From an uncultured Bacteroidales bacterium (lineage in GTDB: Bacteria > Bacteroidota > Bacteroidia > Bacteroidales > UBA932), in contig ONEX01000003.1 of assembly GCA_900316955.1 (NCBI GenBank), positions 114,572-178,571 of the forward strand: DNA of 64,000 bases. Reading direction: 5' to 3'. Below, in pieces: positions 1 to 9,187 of the stretch (position 1 is the stretch's first letter; each line of letters opens with the position of its first letter). Below the pieces are notes generated by a model, which saw only the letters and a program-made list of their open reading frames with translations, ran no database searches and had not been told where the DNA came from. The translations under genes and the position numbers were made by a program.

Positions 1-1223
1 TGGATCCGCAGGGATCCGGCGGGTACGGCCGCGGAAGCGTGGGCCACCACGTAATAGGCCAGGTTGCGCGTGACGGTATTGCCGTCCAGTGTGATGGCGC
101 CGAAGCAGAACGGGCAGCCGCCGTTCCCGGTGTGGGGATTCGCCTCCGGGTCGGCGGCGAGGTTCCACAGGATGACGTCCCGGCTCCAGTTGCGCGGGAT
201 GTCCACCAGCATCCGCTTGGCGGAAGGCGCGATCTGGCGGGTCACAGGACCGCCGCTGCGGTCCACGACCATCTGCTCGGTGAAATAGATGTCCTTGTCA
301 GGCCGGAAATCGTGCATCTGCGTCATCGCCGACAGGTCGCCCATATAGTGATGGAAGGCGCTTCCCGAAGCGTAGGAGGCCGCTTTCGGGTCCTCAAGGA
401 TGGCGAGCGGATAATCCGGCCGGTCGCAGTTGTGGTCGAACAGGAGGATGTCCGTCGCGATTCCCTGCCTGTCGAACTGCGGGCCCAGGTAGTCCCGGAT
501 GAAGACCTTCTGGTCCTCCGGGCTCCAGGGCATCGACGGCGTGTTGCGGGAATTCAAGGGCTCGTTCTGGATGGTGAGGGCGTCGATGCGGATGCCCTTC
601 TTCCCCATCTCCACGATGTATTTCGCCAGATAGCGGGCGTACACGTCATAGCAGTCGCGGCGGAGCTTGGGGCCGCGGACGTCATACTCCTCCTTCATCC
701 AGGCGGGTGCCGACCAGGGCGAGGCCATCACCCAGATGTCGGGGTGGATGGACAGGATCTCCTGCATCACGGGGACGACGTCCTTGAGGTCCTGGGACAG
801 GGAGAAATGCTTCAGGTCCCAGTCCGTCTTCCCTTCCGGCATGTCGTCGTAGGAGAAGACGAAGCTGTTCATGTCGGAGGCGCCCACGGTGAGCCGCACC
901 ACGCTGATGTCCAGCTGGCCGGGGTCCTGGCCGAAGAGTTCGGTCAGGATCCGGGTGCGGGCGGAGGCGTCCATCTTCATCAGGAGTTCCGCGCTGCCGC
1001 CGGTCAGGGAGAAGCCGAAGCCCAGCATCTCCTGGAAGGACTGGCGCTCATCCACGATGATGGGGACGGAGCGGTCGCTCCGCGCGTCCGAAAAGACGGC
1101 GTCGGCGCCCGGGGCGTAAAGGGAGGCCCCGTCCGCCGTCGTCACCCACTGGCGCAGCGTCCGCTGACCGAAGGCGGTCAGCGCGGCGAGAAGGCCGAGG
1201 GATATGAGAATGAGTTTTCTCAT
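1..1223 (-). CDS. GH30 family glycoside hydrolase (3' end outside window)
   Basis: Secreted beta-glycosidase of the GH30 clan (glucosylceramidase / beta-1,6-glucanase type fold). My translation from 1223 gives a signal peptide ending near AFGQ, then a TIM barrel with 'GFGFSLTGGSAEL', the acid/base Glu in 'IQNEP' (about residue 221) and the nucleophile Glu in 'YFTEQ' (about residue 316). The C-terminal beta-sandwich would lie beyond position 1, so the gene is cut by the window edge and not known to be broken. It is the last gene seen of the first PUL unit, starting 5 nt after the stop of the DUF5060 enzyme. Substrate cannot be fixed from sequence alone; a beta-glucan or mixed hemicellulose is plausible. 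Confidence 0.88.
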   Translation of the reverse strand, partial: MRKLILISLGLLAALTAFGQRTLRQWVTTADGASLYAPGADAVFSDARSDRSVPIIVDERQSFQEMLGFGFSLTGGSAELLMKMDASARTRILTELFGQDPGQLDISVVRLTVGASDMNSFVFSYDDMPEGKTDWDLKHFSLSQDLKDVVPVMQEILSIHPDIWVMASPWSAPAWMKEEYDVRGPKLRRDCYDVYARYLAKYIVEMGKKGIRIDALTIQNEPLNSRNTPSMPWSPEDQKVFIRDYLGPQFDRQGIATDILLFDHNCDRPDYPLAILEDPKAASYASGSAFHHYMGDLSAMTQMHDFRPDKDIYFTEQMVVDRSGGPVTRQIAPSAKRMLVDIPRNWSRDVILWNLAADPEANPHTGNGGCPFCFGAITLDGNTVTRNLAYYVVAHASAAVPAGSLRI

Positions 1224-1228
1224 TTTTG

Positions 1229-2863
1229 CTATTTGATTTCAAAGAGGATTTCGCAGCGGGGGGCCAGCTCCGTCGGAATAACCAGTTGGCCGTCACGGGC
1301 CCTGATCTTCTTACCGCCCCGGAAGACGGCCTTTCCAAAGTCGAAAGGAACGACCTTGCGGCGGCCTTCCATGGGCACGGAGACCTCGTTCACCGGCTTG
1401 TCGGTGCCATTGTAGGCATAGACATACACCTTCTTGCCGCAACGGACGGCATAAGCGTCGGCACCTCCGGCCTTCACGGGAACCACTTCAAAAGCGCCCT
1501 TCCCTTCCTTGAGCATCCGGTCATTGACATACCGCACGTTCCGGAAATACGGAACCATCCCGCGGTTCTCGAAATACTCCCACCACCAGCTCATCGGGGT
1601 GATCGGCGTCGGCGAGAAGAGGCCGTACCAGAGGCCGCGCTTGAAGTCCAGGTCCATATCCTCGCCGAAATCGTCGAAGTTCTTGGACCAGTCCCACTCA
1701 TAGCTGAACTCGCCAATCACATAGGGCTTCCCGTGCGCCTTCTCGTACCGGTTGATGGTTTCCGGCATGGAGGAGGTGGCGCGGTAGATGTGCTTCTGGT
1801 TGATGTCCATGTCCTTCACATCGTTCAGTCCTTCCAGGTCGCGGTGCGAAATGGAGGTCGTCACGAGATGGCCGAACGGGTCGATGGACTTCAGATAGGA
1901 AGCCATCTCCGCGTGCCAGGCCACGATGTCCGCGGCCGGAATCGGATTCCGCTGGTCGCGGAACTGGATGTTGTCGATCTCGTTGAAGAACTCCCACAGG
2001 CCGATGGCCGGGCTGTAGCCCCAGCGGGCCACGATGTAGCGGAGGTAGTTGCGATGGCGCGCCTTCGCCTCGGGCGAGACGAAGAAGGAATGGTCCGTCC
2101 GGGCGTCGCCGGGGCCCATGCACAGCATGAAGTACACGCCCAGTTTCTCCCCCAACTCGACCGTATGGTCCAGGCGGGCCACGGCGCTGGGATTGAAATA
2201 TTCGTCCGAAGGCTGGTAGCGGCGGTTGTTGAACCGGTCGTGCCGGTCGATCGGGAAGTTCCAGGAGCACATCCACAGGCGGCAGAAATTGCCGCCCGCG
2301 CCCGCGAACTGCGGCAGCATCACGTCGTAGTTATACCGGTCCGCCTGCTCGTGCAGGTCGCTGAAGAACTTGCTGTCATCGCTGTCCCGGGACTCCCAGC
2401 AGATGTTCTCCGCAACGCCCCGGAACGGGGTGCCGTCGTCGAACGCGAGGGTCCAGTAGTCCCGTGCGTGCAGGATGCCGTGGCCGGCCGGCTTCCCGGC
2501 CTCGAAGCCCCCCTGCGGGGACTCCGAGACGGGACGGCCGTGCTCGGCATAGCGGAATACGTAGCTGTACCGCCCTTGCTCCTGCGGCGTGAAACGGGCC
2601 GCCCAGCGGCTCTCCGCGCCGCTCTTTCCTTCCACGAAGAAACACGGAAGGGTGAGCGTCTTACCGGAGGGAGCCGTCAGGACCATGTCCAGGGTCACCT
2701 CCTCCTGCAAGTACGGATTGTTCCACGTACCTTGCAGGACAATGCTGAAGTCGGCCCGCCCATACTGCGGGACGCGGGTCCGGGGACCCTCCACCGAGAG
2801 CACCTGGGCTCCGGCGGCCGCGGCGGTGGTCACCGCCAGGATGAAGGACAGCAAGCGTTTCAT
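1229..2863 (-). CDS. DUF5060-containing GH5-like glycoside hydrolase
   Basis: Exported glycosidase of 544 residues. A signal peptide (cleavage near AGAQ) is followed by an N-terminal beta-sandwich of the DUF5060 type (about residues 22-110) and a TIM-barrel catalytic domain. The acid/base is probably Glu295 in 'LWEFFNEID' and the nucleophile Glu385 in 'YVIGEFSYEW', the usual clan GH-A pair. It sits directly behind the SusD-like gene at 2865 with 1 nt between them, so it is translated from the PUL message. The GH subfamily is not certain; assignment to a GH5-like DUF5060 enzyme rests on the domain order and the two Glu motifs. Confidence 0.82.
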   Translation of the reverse strand: MKRLLSFILAVTTAAAAGAQVLSVEGPRTRVPQYGRADFSIVLQGTWNNPYLQEEVTLDMVLTAPSGKTLTLPCFFVEGKSGAESRWAARFTPQEQGRYSYVFRYAEHGRPVSESPQGGFEAGKPAGHGILHARDYWTLAFDDGTPFRGVAENICWESRDSDDSKFFSDLHEQADRYNYDVMLPQFAGAGGNFCRLWMCSWNFPIDRHDRFNNRRYQPSDEYFNPSAVARLDHTVELGEKLGVYFMLCMGPGDARTDHSFFVSPEAKARHRNYLRYIVARWGYSPAIGLWEFFNEIDNIQFRDQRNPIPAADIVAWHAEMASYLKSIDPFGHLVTTSISHRDLEGLNDVKDMDINQKHIYRATSSMPETINRYEKAHGKPYVIGEFSYEWDWSKNFDDFGEDMDLDFKRGLWYGLFSPTPITPMSWWWEYFENRGMVPYFRNVRYVNDRMLKEGKGAFEVVPVKAGGADAYAVRCGKKVYVYAYNGTDKPVNEVSVPMEGRRKVVPFDFGKAVFRGGKKIRARDGQLVIPTELAPRCEILFEIK

Positions 2864-2864
2864 A

Positions 2865-4529
2865 TCAATAGCCGGGATTCTGCTGCAGGGTGCCGCCGGC
2901 GTTCACGATCTCGGAATGCATCAGCGGGAGGTAATAGTTGCGAGCGCCGAAGGTGCGGTCCGCCACGTCCACCACCTTGTAGGTGTAGGCGCTGCCGGAG
3001 CGGGAAATCTTCACGCCCTGCACCGGGCTGTTCAGGACGGTCATCGCGTCCTTCCAGCGGAGGAGATCCCAGTAGCGGTGATCCTCGAAGGCGAGTTCCA
3101 CCTGGCGCTCGTGCTTGACAGCGGCCCGGAAGGAATCGACGGTCGCGGCGTCCACGGCCGGGAGGCTCACGCTGGCGCGGTCACGGACGGCCTGCAGGGC
3201 CTGGGCGGCGCTGATCGGGTAACCGGCGGGCACCATGGACGGACCCCAGGCCTCGTTCACGGCCTCGGCGTAGTTCAGGAGGACCTCCGCGAAGCGGTAG
3301 GCGACCCAGTTGTGCTGGGCGGTCTGACCCTGGGTGAGGTTCAGCCCGTCGGTGAGGAACTTCTTGAGGTAATAGCCGGTCCGGCTGGCGTTGGCGCGGG
3401 CCTGGTCGTCGGTCTCGCCAGCGGCCTGGGCGATCACGCGGCCGTTCCAGGTGCTCCCGTTCGTGACGATGGACGCGGCGAGGCGCGGATCGCGGTTCGC
3501 ATAGGGATTCTCCGGGTCGGGCGTGCCGATCCACTCATAGGCGGAAACCAGATTCTGGGTCGGGCACACGCCGCTCTTGCCGCCGGAAGTGGCGATCGGG
3601 TAGTTGTTCGTCTCCATCGTGTTGTTCGCCGCGCGGCGCACCACATAGATGGTCTCCTTGCTGGAAAGCGAGTTGCTTCCCTGGAAGTAGCTGCCGTAAT
3701 CGCCGGCCAGCGCGTAGCCGAGGTCCGGGTTCACGAGGATGTCCTTCGCGGCCTCGGCGGCGCGGACCCACTTGGCGCGGTCCCCGGCGGGATTGTGCAG
3801 CGGGGAGGCGGCGTACAGCAGGACGCGGGCCTTGATGGCCAGGGCGGCGCCCAGGGTGAAGCGGCCCTCGCGGGTGTTGTCGTCGTTCCAGTTCAGGGCG
3901 AGCTGGTCCTTCCAGTTGTCGATCTCACTGACGATGTACTCGACGCAGGCCTCGTAGGAGGAACGCTCCACGAAGGCGCCGCCGCTCTGCTGCTGGGTCT
4001 TCTCCACGATCGGAACGCCGCCGTACATCTTGATCAGCTCGGCATAGTAGTAGGCGCGGGCCACATGGGCCTCGGCGATATAGAAGTTCAGGGAACGGAC
4101 GTCACGGGCGTAGCTCGCCGCGTCGGTGATGAGGTTCCGGTTCTTCTCCAGCAGGGCGATGCCCTTGCCGTCCGCCACATAGTCCAGGAAGAAATTGGCC
4201 GCCCGGATGCCCTCGTAGCAATTGTTGTAGTAGGTCCACAGCGGGTTCAGGCTCTCGTTGAGCATCCCCTTGTTGAAATACAGGGCGTTGGAGGACGCGG
4301 CCGTCTGCTGCGCCTCGTCGGAGGCGGCGGCGAACAGGTTGCCGTCGATGACCGAGTACCCGTAGATGATCGGGGAATAGAACGCGTTCGCGAAGCTCCA
4401 GATGGTGCCGCGGTTGGTCTCCACGGTCTCGCCGCTGGCGTTCAGGTCCAGGCTGGTGTCCAGGAACTTGTCGCAGGAAAAGGTGAGGGTTGCCGCCAGG
4501 ATGGTCAGGAAAATGTATCTTGTTTTCAT
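2865..4529 (-). CDS. SusD/RagB-family outer-membrane lipoprotein (second pair)
   Basis: Glycan-binding lid of a SusC/D importer, 554 residues. The signal peptide ends in a lipobox 'LTFSC', giving a lipidated Cys19. Typical SusD marks follow: helix-rich TPR-like region ('AEAHVARAYYYAELIKMYGG'), a C-terminal RagB segment ('VKHERQVELAFEDHRYWDLL') and the ending 'LQQNPGY', which is usual for the family. It follows its SusC partner (4542-7331) by 12 nt. It is well diverged from the SusD at 7349, so the two pairs are not a recent tandem duplication. Confidence 0.95.
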   Translation of the reverse strand: MKTRYIFLTILAATLTFSCDKFLDTSLDLNASGETVETNRGTIWSFANAFYSPIIYGYSVIDGNLFAAASDEAQQTAASSNALYFNKGMLNESLNPLWTYYNNCYEGIRAANFFLDYVADGKGIALLEKNRNLITDAASYARDVRSLNFYIAEAHVARAYYYAELIKMYGGVPIVEKTQQQSGGAFVERSSYEACVEYIVSEIDNWKDQLALNWNDDNTREGRFTLGAALAIKARVLLYAASPLHNPAGDRAKWVRAAEAAKDILVNPDLGYALAGDYGSYFQGSNSLSSKETIYVVRRAANNTMETNNYPIATSGGKSGVCPTQNLVSAYEWIGTPDPENPYANRDPRLAASIVTNGSTWNGRVIAQAAGETDDQARANASRTGYYLKKFLTDGLNLTQGQTAQHNWVAYRFAEVLLNYAEAVNEAWGPSMVPAGYPISAAQALQAVRDRASVSLPAVDAATVDSFRAAVKHERQVELAFEDHRYWDLLRWKDAMTVLNSPVQGVKISRSGSAYTYKVVDVADRTFGARNYYLPLMHSEIVNAGGTLQQNPGY

Positions 4530-4541
4530 CTCAGGTGCGCT

Positions 4542-7331
4542 TTAGAAGGTGATGGAAATACCGGCATTCACCGATTTCAGGGTAGGATAGCCGCCGGAGA
4601 GGTTCTCCGGGTCGCGGCCCCATTCCTTGAGGAGAGGGCTGAAGGTGAACAGGTTCTGGCCGTTCACGAAGCAGCGGAGCGCCTTGACGCGGTCGTTGTC
4701 CGCATCCTTGGACTGGAAGGTGTAGCCCAGCTCCAGGTTCCGCAGTTTCAGGAAGGAGGCGTCCTTGATCCACAGGGAGCTCGTCCGGTAGTTGTTGGAG
4801 TTGCCCTGGGTGGTCAGGCGCGGGTAGGTAGCGTTCGCGCGGTTGTCGATGCCCTCCGTAGGATAGTAGGCCCAGGCGCCCTTGGCGATGGCGTAGGCGT
4901 TGCCGTTGTCCACGAAGGCGACCGTCTGGTCCCAGTTGTCCAGGAGGTTCGCGCTCACGCCGGCGAGGCCCTGGAACAGGCACTCGAGGTCGAAGCCCTT
5001 CCAGGCGAGGCGTCCGCCGAAGGCGAAGCTCCACTCGGGCACCCAGCTGCGGCCGATCTTGGTGACGTCGTTCTGGTCCACGACTCCGTTCTTGTCCAGG
5101 TCAAGGTACTTCACGTCACCGGGCTGCACGGCGCCGAAGGCCGGCAGCGCCAGGCCGTCGCGGAGGTTCCCGGCGTCGTCGAAATCGTCGACCCCGTAGA
5201 AACCGTCGGCCACCAGGCCGATGTACGTGCCGTAGGGACGGCCCGTCGCGGCGCTGAAAGCGTTGGCCGTCGCGACCTCAGCCATGTAATCGACCGTATT
5301 GTGGGCATACGCCACGGAACCGTTGATCCGGTAGCCGAAGTCGCCGTTCCCGCCCTCGTAGGCCATATCGACCTCGAAGCCCTTGTTGGTCATCTTCCCG
5401 ATGTTGGAGAAGCTGTACTGCTTGCCGTAGTAGCCCATCAGGGAGTTGTCCAGGGTGAGGATGTCGGACCGCTTGTCCAGGAAGGCGTCCGCGGTGAGCG
5501 AGAAGCCGCCGAGGCGGGCGTCCAGGCCCACGTTGAACTTCAGGCTCTTCTCGGCGCGGGCGTTCTCGTTCGGGACGAACATCGGCACGAGCGTGCTCTG
5601 CCAGGACGGGCTGGAAGCGCCGGTATAGAACGAACCGATGTAGCTGTAGGTGTAGTAGTCCTTGAACAGGTAGCGGCCGTTGGAGGAGTAATCGGCGAGG
5701 ACCGAGGTCGCGCCGGAATCCGAGAAACCGGAGAGGCCGGCGGAAGCGCGGAGCTTCAGGAGGCTCACGGCGGTTCCCTTCAGGAATTCCTCGTTGGAAA
5801 TCACCCACGCGGCGGAACCCGTCGGATAGAAGGCCCAGCGGTGGCCCGGCGCGAAAGCGTCGTTTCCGAACTCGGAGAACGCAGCCTCCAGGATGTACCG
5901 ATGGTCGTAGTCGTACTTCAGGTAGCCGTTGAGATTCAGCGTATTGTACTTGTAGGAGAAGTAGCCGTCGCCCTTGTAGGCCGACACGTAGCCGTTCACG
6001 GCCGCGTTGAAGTAGTGCGGCCCGGTCTCCTTGTCGTAGCCCAGCGTCACCCGGCCCTGCTTCCAGTCCTGCATGCCGCCGGAGCCGTAGCCGCTCGCGG
6101 TGATGGTCGTGGTCTGGTTGGTGGTGGTGTTGACGCCGTTATGCCAGCGGGCGTAGTCCTTCGTCTTGGAGTAGGTGCTGAGGGTGTAGCTGTACAGCGA
6201 CACCGCCTCCTCCAGGTACAGGCCCTTGGCGATCATGTCCAGGCGCTCCCGGATGGCGAGGTTCGTCTGCAGGCTGCGGCCCTTGTAGGAATACCAGCCC
6301 AGCTCGTGGACGGAACCGTACGGGTTGTTCGGGAACACGGCCGTACCGCTGAGGTGCTCCTTCATCGCGTCGTCGAAGATGTCGTAGACGTTGGACGGAT
6401 ACTTCCGGAGGTTGCCGAACAGGCTGGAGACCGCGTAGTTCGGGCGGTGCAGCATCTCGATGCGGCCGCCCATGTCGAAGCGGACCTCGAAGATCTTCAG
6501 GACGTTGAAGTCCAGGTTCGCGCGGACGTTGAACCGGTTGTATCCCAGGTTCTTCGTCTGGTCGGTGTTCCGAGTGCCCAGGATGCCTTCACTGCCCAGG
6601 TAATCCAGATTGATGTTGTAGCGGGCGTCCTTGGATCCGCCGTTCAGGATGAGGTCGGCGTCCCGGAACATCCCGAAGCGCTGGAGCGCCGTGTCGTACC
6701 AGTCGACATTCACACCGGTGCCGTCCTTGTACGCATTCAACTGCTCCGGCGTATAGGCGGGCGTCCACACCATACCGTTGTCGTTGGACACGGCCTGGTT
6801 GTACAGGGAGGCGAATTCGTAGGAGCCGAGCGGCTTGTTCAGGAAAGTGGGCGTCTGGAGGCCGGACCGCACGCGGGCGGTCACGGTCGGACGGCCTTCC
6901 CGGCCGCGCCGGGTCGTGATCCGGATGACCCCGTTGGCGCCCCGCTCGCCGTAGAGCGCGAGGGCGGCGGCGTCCTTGAGGACCTCCACCTTCTCGATTT
7001 CGGCCGGGGTGATGGCGGACATGTACTCCTTGTTCACCTCGAAACCGTCCACGAAGATCTTGGCGGTGGACCAGGAGCCTACACCGTAGGTTCCCATGCC
7101 GCGGACCAGCCACTTGGCGGTGTTGTTGCCCAGCTCGCCGCTCCCCTGCATCACGGCCATTCCGGAGAAGGCCCCGGCGAAGGTGTTCGACAGGTTGGCG
7201 TCCTCGGTCTTGTAAAGCCGGTCGCCGGAAGCGGTGGAAATGGCGCCCGTGCCGTACTCCTGGGCCGAGAGGGTCACGGCCGCGAGGAAGGCGCAAAGGA
7301 GCGCGGAATATCTTGCAATCTTACGTTTCAT
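4542..7331 (-). CDS. SusC/RagA-family TonB-dependent transporter, short form
   Basis: Outer-membrane oligosaccharide transporter of 929 residues, paired with the SusD at 2865. After a signal peptide (cleavage near LSAQ) the mature protein starts almost at once in the plug: 'SGMAVMQGSGELG', 'VDGFEV', 'VEVLKDAAALALYGERGANG' and 'ITTRRG' are the diagnostic SusC plug motifs, followed by a beta-barrel ending in 'NAGISITF'. Compared with its neighbour at 9188 it lacks the carboxypeptidase-D-regulatory-like domain, and I see no TonB box of the 'DEVVV' type before the plug. No frameshift or stop was noticed; it appears to be a genuinely short form. Confidence 0.93.
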   Translation of the reverse strand: MKRKIARYSALLCAFLAAVTLSAQEYGTGAISTASGDRLYKTEDANLSNTFAGAFSGMAVMQGSGELGNNTAKWLVRGMGTYGVGSWSTAKIFVDGFEVNKEYMSAITPAEIEKVEVLKDAAALALYGERGANGVIRITTRRGREGRPTVTARVRSGLQTPTFLNKPLGSYEFASLYNQAVSNDNGMVWTPAYTPEQLNAYKDGTGVNVDWYDTALQRFGMFRDADLILNGGSKDARYNINLDYLGSEGILGTRNTDQTKNLGYNRFNVRANLDFNVLKIFEVRFDMGGRIEMLHRPNYAVSSLFGNLRKYPSNVYDIFDDAMKEHLSGTAVFPNNPYGSVHELGWYSYKGRSLQTNLAIRERLDMIAKGLYLEEAVSLYSYTLSTYSKTKDYARWHNGVNTTTNQTTTITASGYGSGGMQDWKQGRVTLGYDKETGPHYFNAAVNGYVSAYKGDGYFSYKYNTLNLNGYLKYDYDHRYILEAAFSEFGNDAFAPGHRWAFYPTGSAAWVISNEEFLKGTAVSLLKLRASAGLSGFSDSGATSVLADYSSNGRYLFKDYYTYSYIGSFYTGASSPSWQSTLVPMFVPNENARAEKSLKFNVGLDARLGGFSLTADAFLDKRSDILTLDNSLMGYYGKQYSFSNIGKMTNKGFEVDMAYEGGNGDFGYRINGSVAYAHNTVDYMAEVATANAFSAATGRPYGTYIGLVADGFYGVDDFDDAGNLRDGLALPAFGAVQPGDVKYLDLDKNGVVDQNDVTKIGRSWVPEWSFAFGGRLAWKGFDLECLFQGLAGVSANLLDNWDQTVAFVDNGNAYAIAKGAWAYYPTEGIDNRANATYPRLTTQGNSNNYRTSSLWIKDASFLKLRNLELGYTFQSKDADNDRVKALRCFVNGQNLFTFSPLLKEWGRDPENLSGGYPTLKSVNAGISITF

Positions 7332-7348
7332 AGCAATCGTCCTTTAAA

Positions 7349-9175
7349 TCAATAACCGGGGTTCTGCGTGATGGTTCCCTTGTTGATTTCGGTCTGCGGG
7401 AACGGTTCCAGGTACATCGCGTCGCTCCAGTAGGAGTTGTAGGCGACGGCATCCCAGTAAGTCTCGACATTGCTCGCCGCGTACGGCCAGACCACACTGT
7501 CGTCGTTCTTGATGTTGAACTGGAGCATGCGCATCTTGCCGCCGCAGACGCCGTCTGCGATGTCGGCGAGCTTCCAGTGCTTCGCGTCGTAGTAGCGGTG
7601 GTTCTCCTGGAAGAACTCCACGGCGAACTCGCGCTGGATGAGGGCGCGGAGCTTGGCCTGGTCGGTCTCGGTAATGGCCGGGAGGCCGGCGCGGTTGTGG
7701 ACCTTGTTCAGGTTCTCCAGGGCCTTGGCGCTGTTGCCGTACTCGTTGTAGGCCTCCGCCAGGTAGAGGTAGGTCTCGGCCAGGCGGAAGAGCGGCGGTT
7801 CAAACCAGAGACGGCCGCCCGCGTGGTAGAAGAACTTGGTGCGCTCGCCGCAGCCCTTGTCGCTGTCGATGGCGTTGGGGAACACGTCGCCCTTGCCCTT
7901 GTCGGCCGCATAGCCGCCGCGGTTCCAGCCGGCGTTCTGCCAGTTGTAGTCGCCGGGGTTGTTCGCCGAGTCGTGGCCGCCGAACTTGATGTCGGCCTTG
8001 GCGCGCGGCTCGATCTTGGCGACATTGGCCACCCAGTCGGAACCGGCCCGGGGCATCGCGTCCCCGACCTTCGGCCAGGAGATCTCGGAGCCGTCGGCCG
8101 CCCAGTACTTCTCCAGATGATTCGTCAGGACGCCGCTGCAGTCGGTGTCGTAGCGGTTGTTGCCCTGGTAGCGGGAGCAGTTGATGAAGTTCACGAGCGG
8201 ATCCCAGCCGCCGGTGTCGTCGAACTTGTAGGCGAGGATCAGCTCCGCATTGGCGGGAACCGAGGTGGCCTTGCCGTAGTCGTCGAAGGCGTTCGGATTG
8301 GGCTGGCCCACGCCGGCGCCGCCGGAGTTCAGGAGGGCCACGCCGTTCGCGGCGGCCCAGCTGAGGACGGCCTCGTTGGCGTCGATGGCCGCCTTCCAGC
8401 GCTCCTTGTCCACGTTGCCGAAGCAGATGACGTCGTTATGCTCGCCGTTGTCCAGGTAAGGCGTCGCGCTGTTGAACAGCGGACGGGCGGCGAACTGCAG
8501 CGTCCGGGCCTTGATGGCGAGGACGGCGCCCTTGGTCATGCGGCCGGTGTTCGCGGCATCCCACTTCGCCGGCAGGACGGCCGCCGCCTCGTCGCACAGA
8601 CGGGTGATGAATTCGACCATTTCCGTCAGCGAGGCGCGCGGGGCGCTCAGGTCGTCGGTGGACGCGAAAGACTTCTCCACGATGGGCACGCCGCCGTAGC
8701 GGTAGAACATGCCCATATAGCGGTAGGCGATGAGGGCCGTCGCTTCGGCCTTGAACACCGCCTTGTCGGCCTCGGACATGTCCGCGACGTTGTCCACGTT
8801 CTCGATCAGGATATAGCACTGGCGGATGAAGCGCCAGTTGTTGCCGTAGTTCTCGGCGCCCGCGTCGGAGCCGTCCGTGCCGTTCACGGTCAGACCCTGC
8901 TGGGTGATGTGGTAGCTGCCGTGCCAGTTGTAGCCGCGGCCCACCTCGCCGGAGATGGCGCCGTATGTGGAGTGGCCGATGCCCATGCCGCCCGGCCAGC
9001 CGTGGCGGAGGACATTGCGGTAGCAGGACATCAGGGCGGCGCGGGCGTTCTTCGTCGTGGAGAACACCGCCTCCTGGTCCACGGTACCCGTGGTGTCCGG
9101 CTTCTCAAGGAACAGGCTGCACGAGGTGACGGCGAGAAGCGCCGTCGTCAAGAGTATGTTGACAATCTTTTTCAT
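7349..9175 (-). CDS. SusD/RagB-family outer-membrane lipoprotein (first pair)
   Basis: SusD-like glycan-binding lipoprotein, 608 residues from the Met chosen at 9175. An in-frame Met at 9184 adds only three residues ahead of 'MKKIVN' and is the less likely start. The lipobox 'LAVTSC' predicts lipidation of Cys19. 'TTKNARAALMSCYRNVLRHG' and the C-terminal 'IQREFAVEFFQENHRYYDAK' followed by 'ITQNPGY' are family hallmarks. It lies 12 nt after the SusC gene at 9188, completing the first SusC/D pair of the locus. Confidence 0.95.
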   Translation of the reverse strand: MKKIVNILLTTALLAVTSCSLFLEKPDTTGTVDQEAVFSTTKNARAALMSCYRNVLRHGWPGGMGIGHSTYGAISGEVGRGYNWHGSYHITQQGLTVNGTDGSDAGAENYGNNWRFIRQCYILIENVDNVADMSEADKAVFKAEATALIAYRYMGMFYRYGGVPIVEKSFASTDDLSAPRASLTEMVEFITRLCDEAAAVLPAKWDAANTGRMTKGAVLAIKARTLQFAARPLFNSATPYLDNGEHNDVICFGNVDKERWKAAIDANEAVLSWAAANGVALLNSGGAGVGQPNPNAFDDYGKATSVPANAELILAYKFDDTGGWDPLVNFINCSRYQGNNRYDTDCSGVLTNHLEKYWAADGSEISWPKVGDAMPRAGSDWVANVAKIEPRAKADIKFGGHDSANNPGDYNWQNAGWNRGGYAADKGKGDVFPNAIDSDKGCGERTKFFYHAGGRLWFEPPLFRLAETYLYLAEAYNEYGNSAKALENLNKVHNRAGLPAITETDQAKLRALIQREFAVEFFQENHRYYDAKHWKLADIADGVCGGKMRMLQFNIKNDDSVVWPYAASNVETYWDAVAYNSYWSDAMYLEPFPQTEINKGTITQNPGY

Positions 9176-9187
9176 ATCGCGCAAGGT

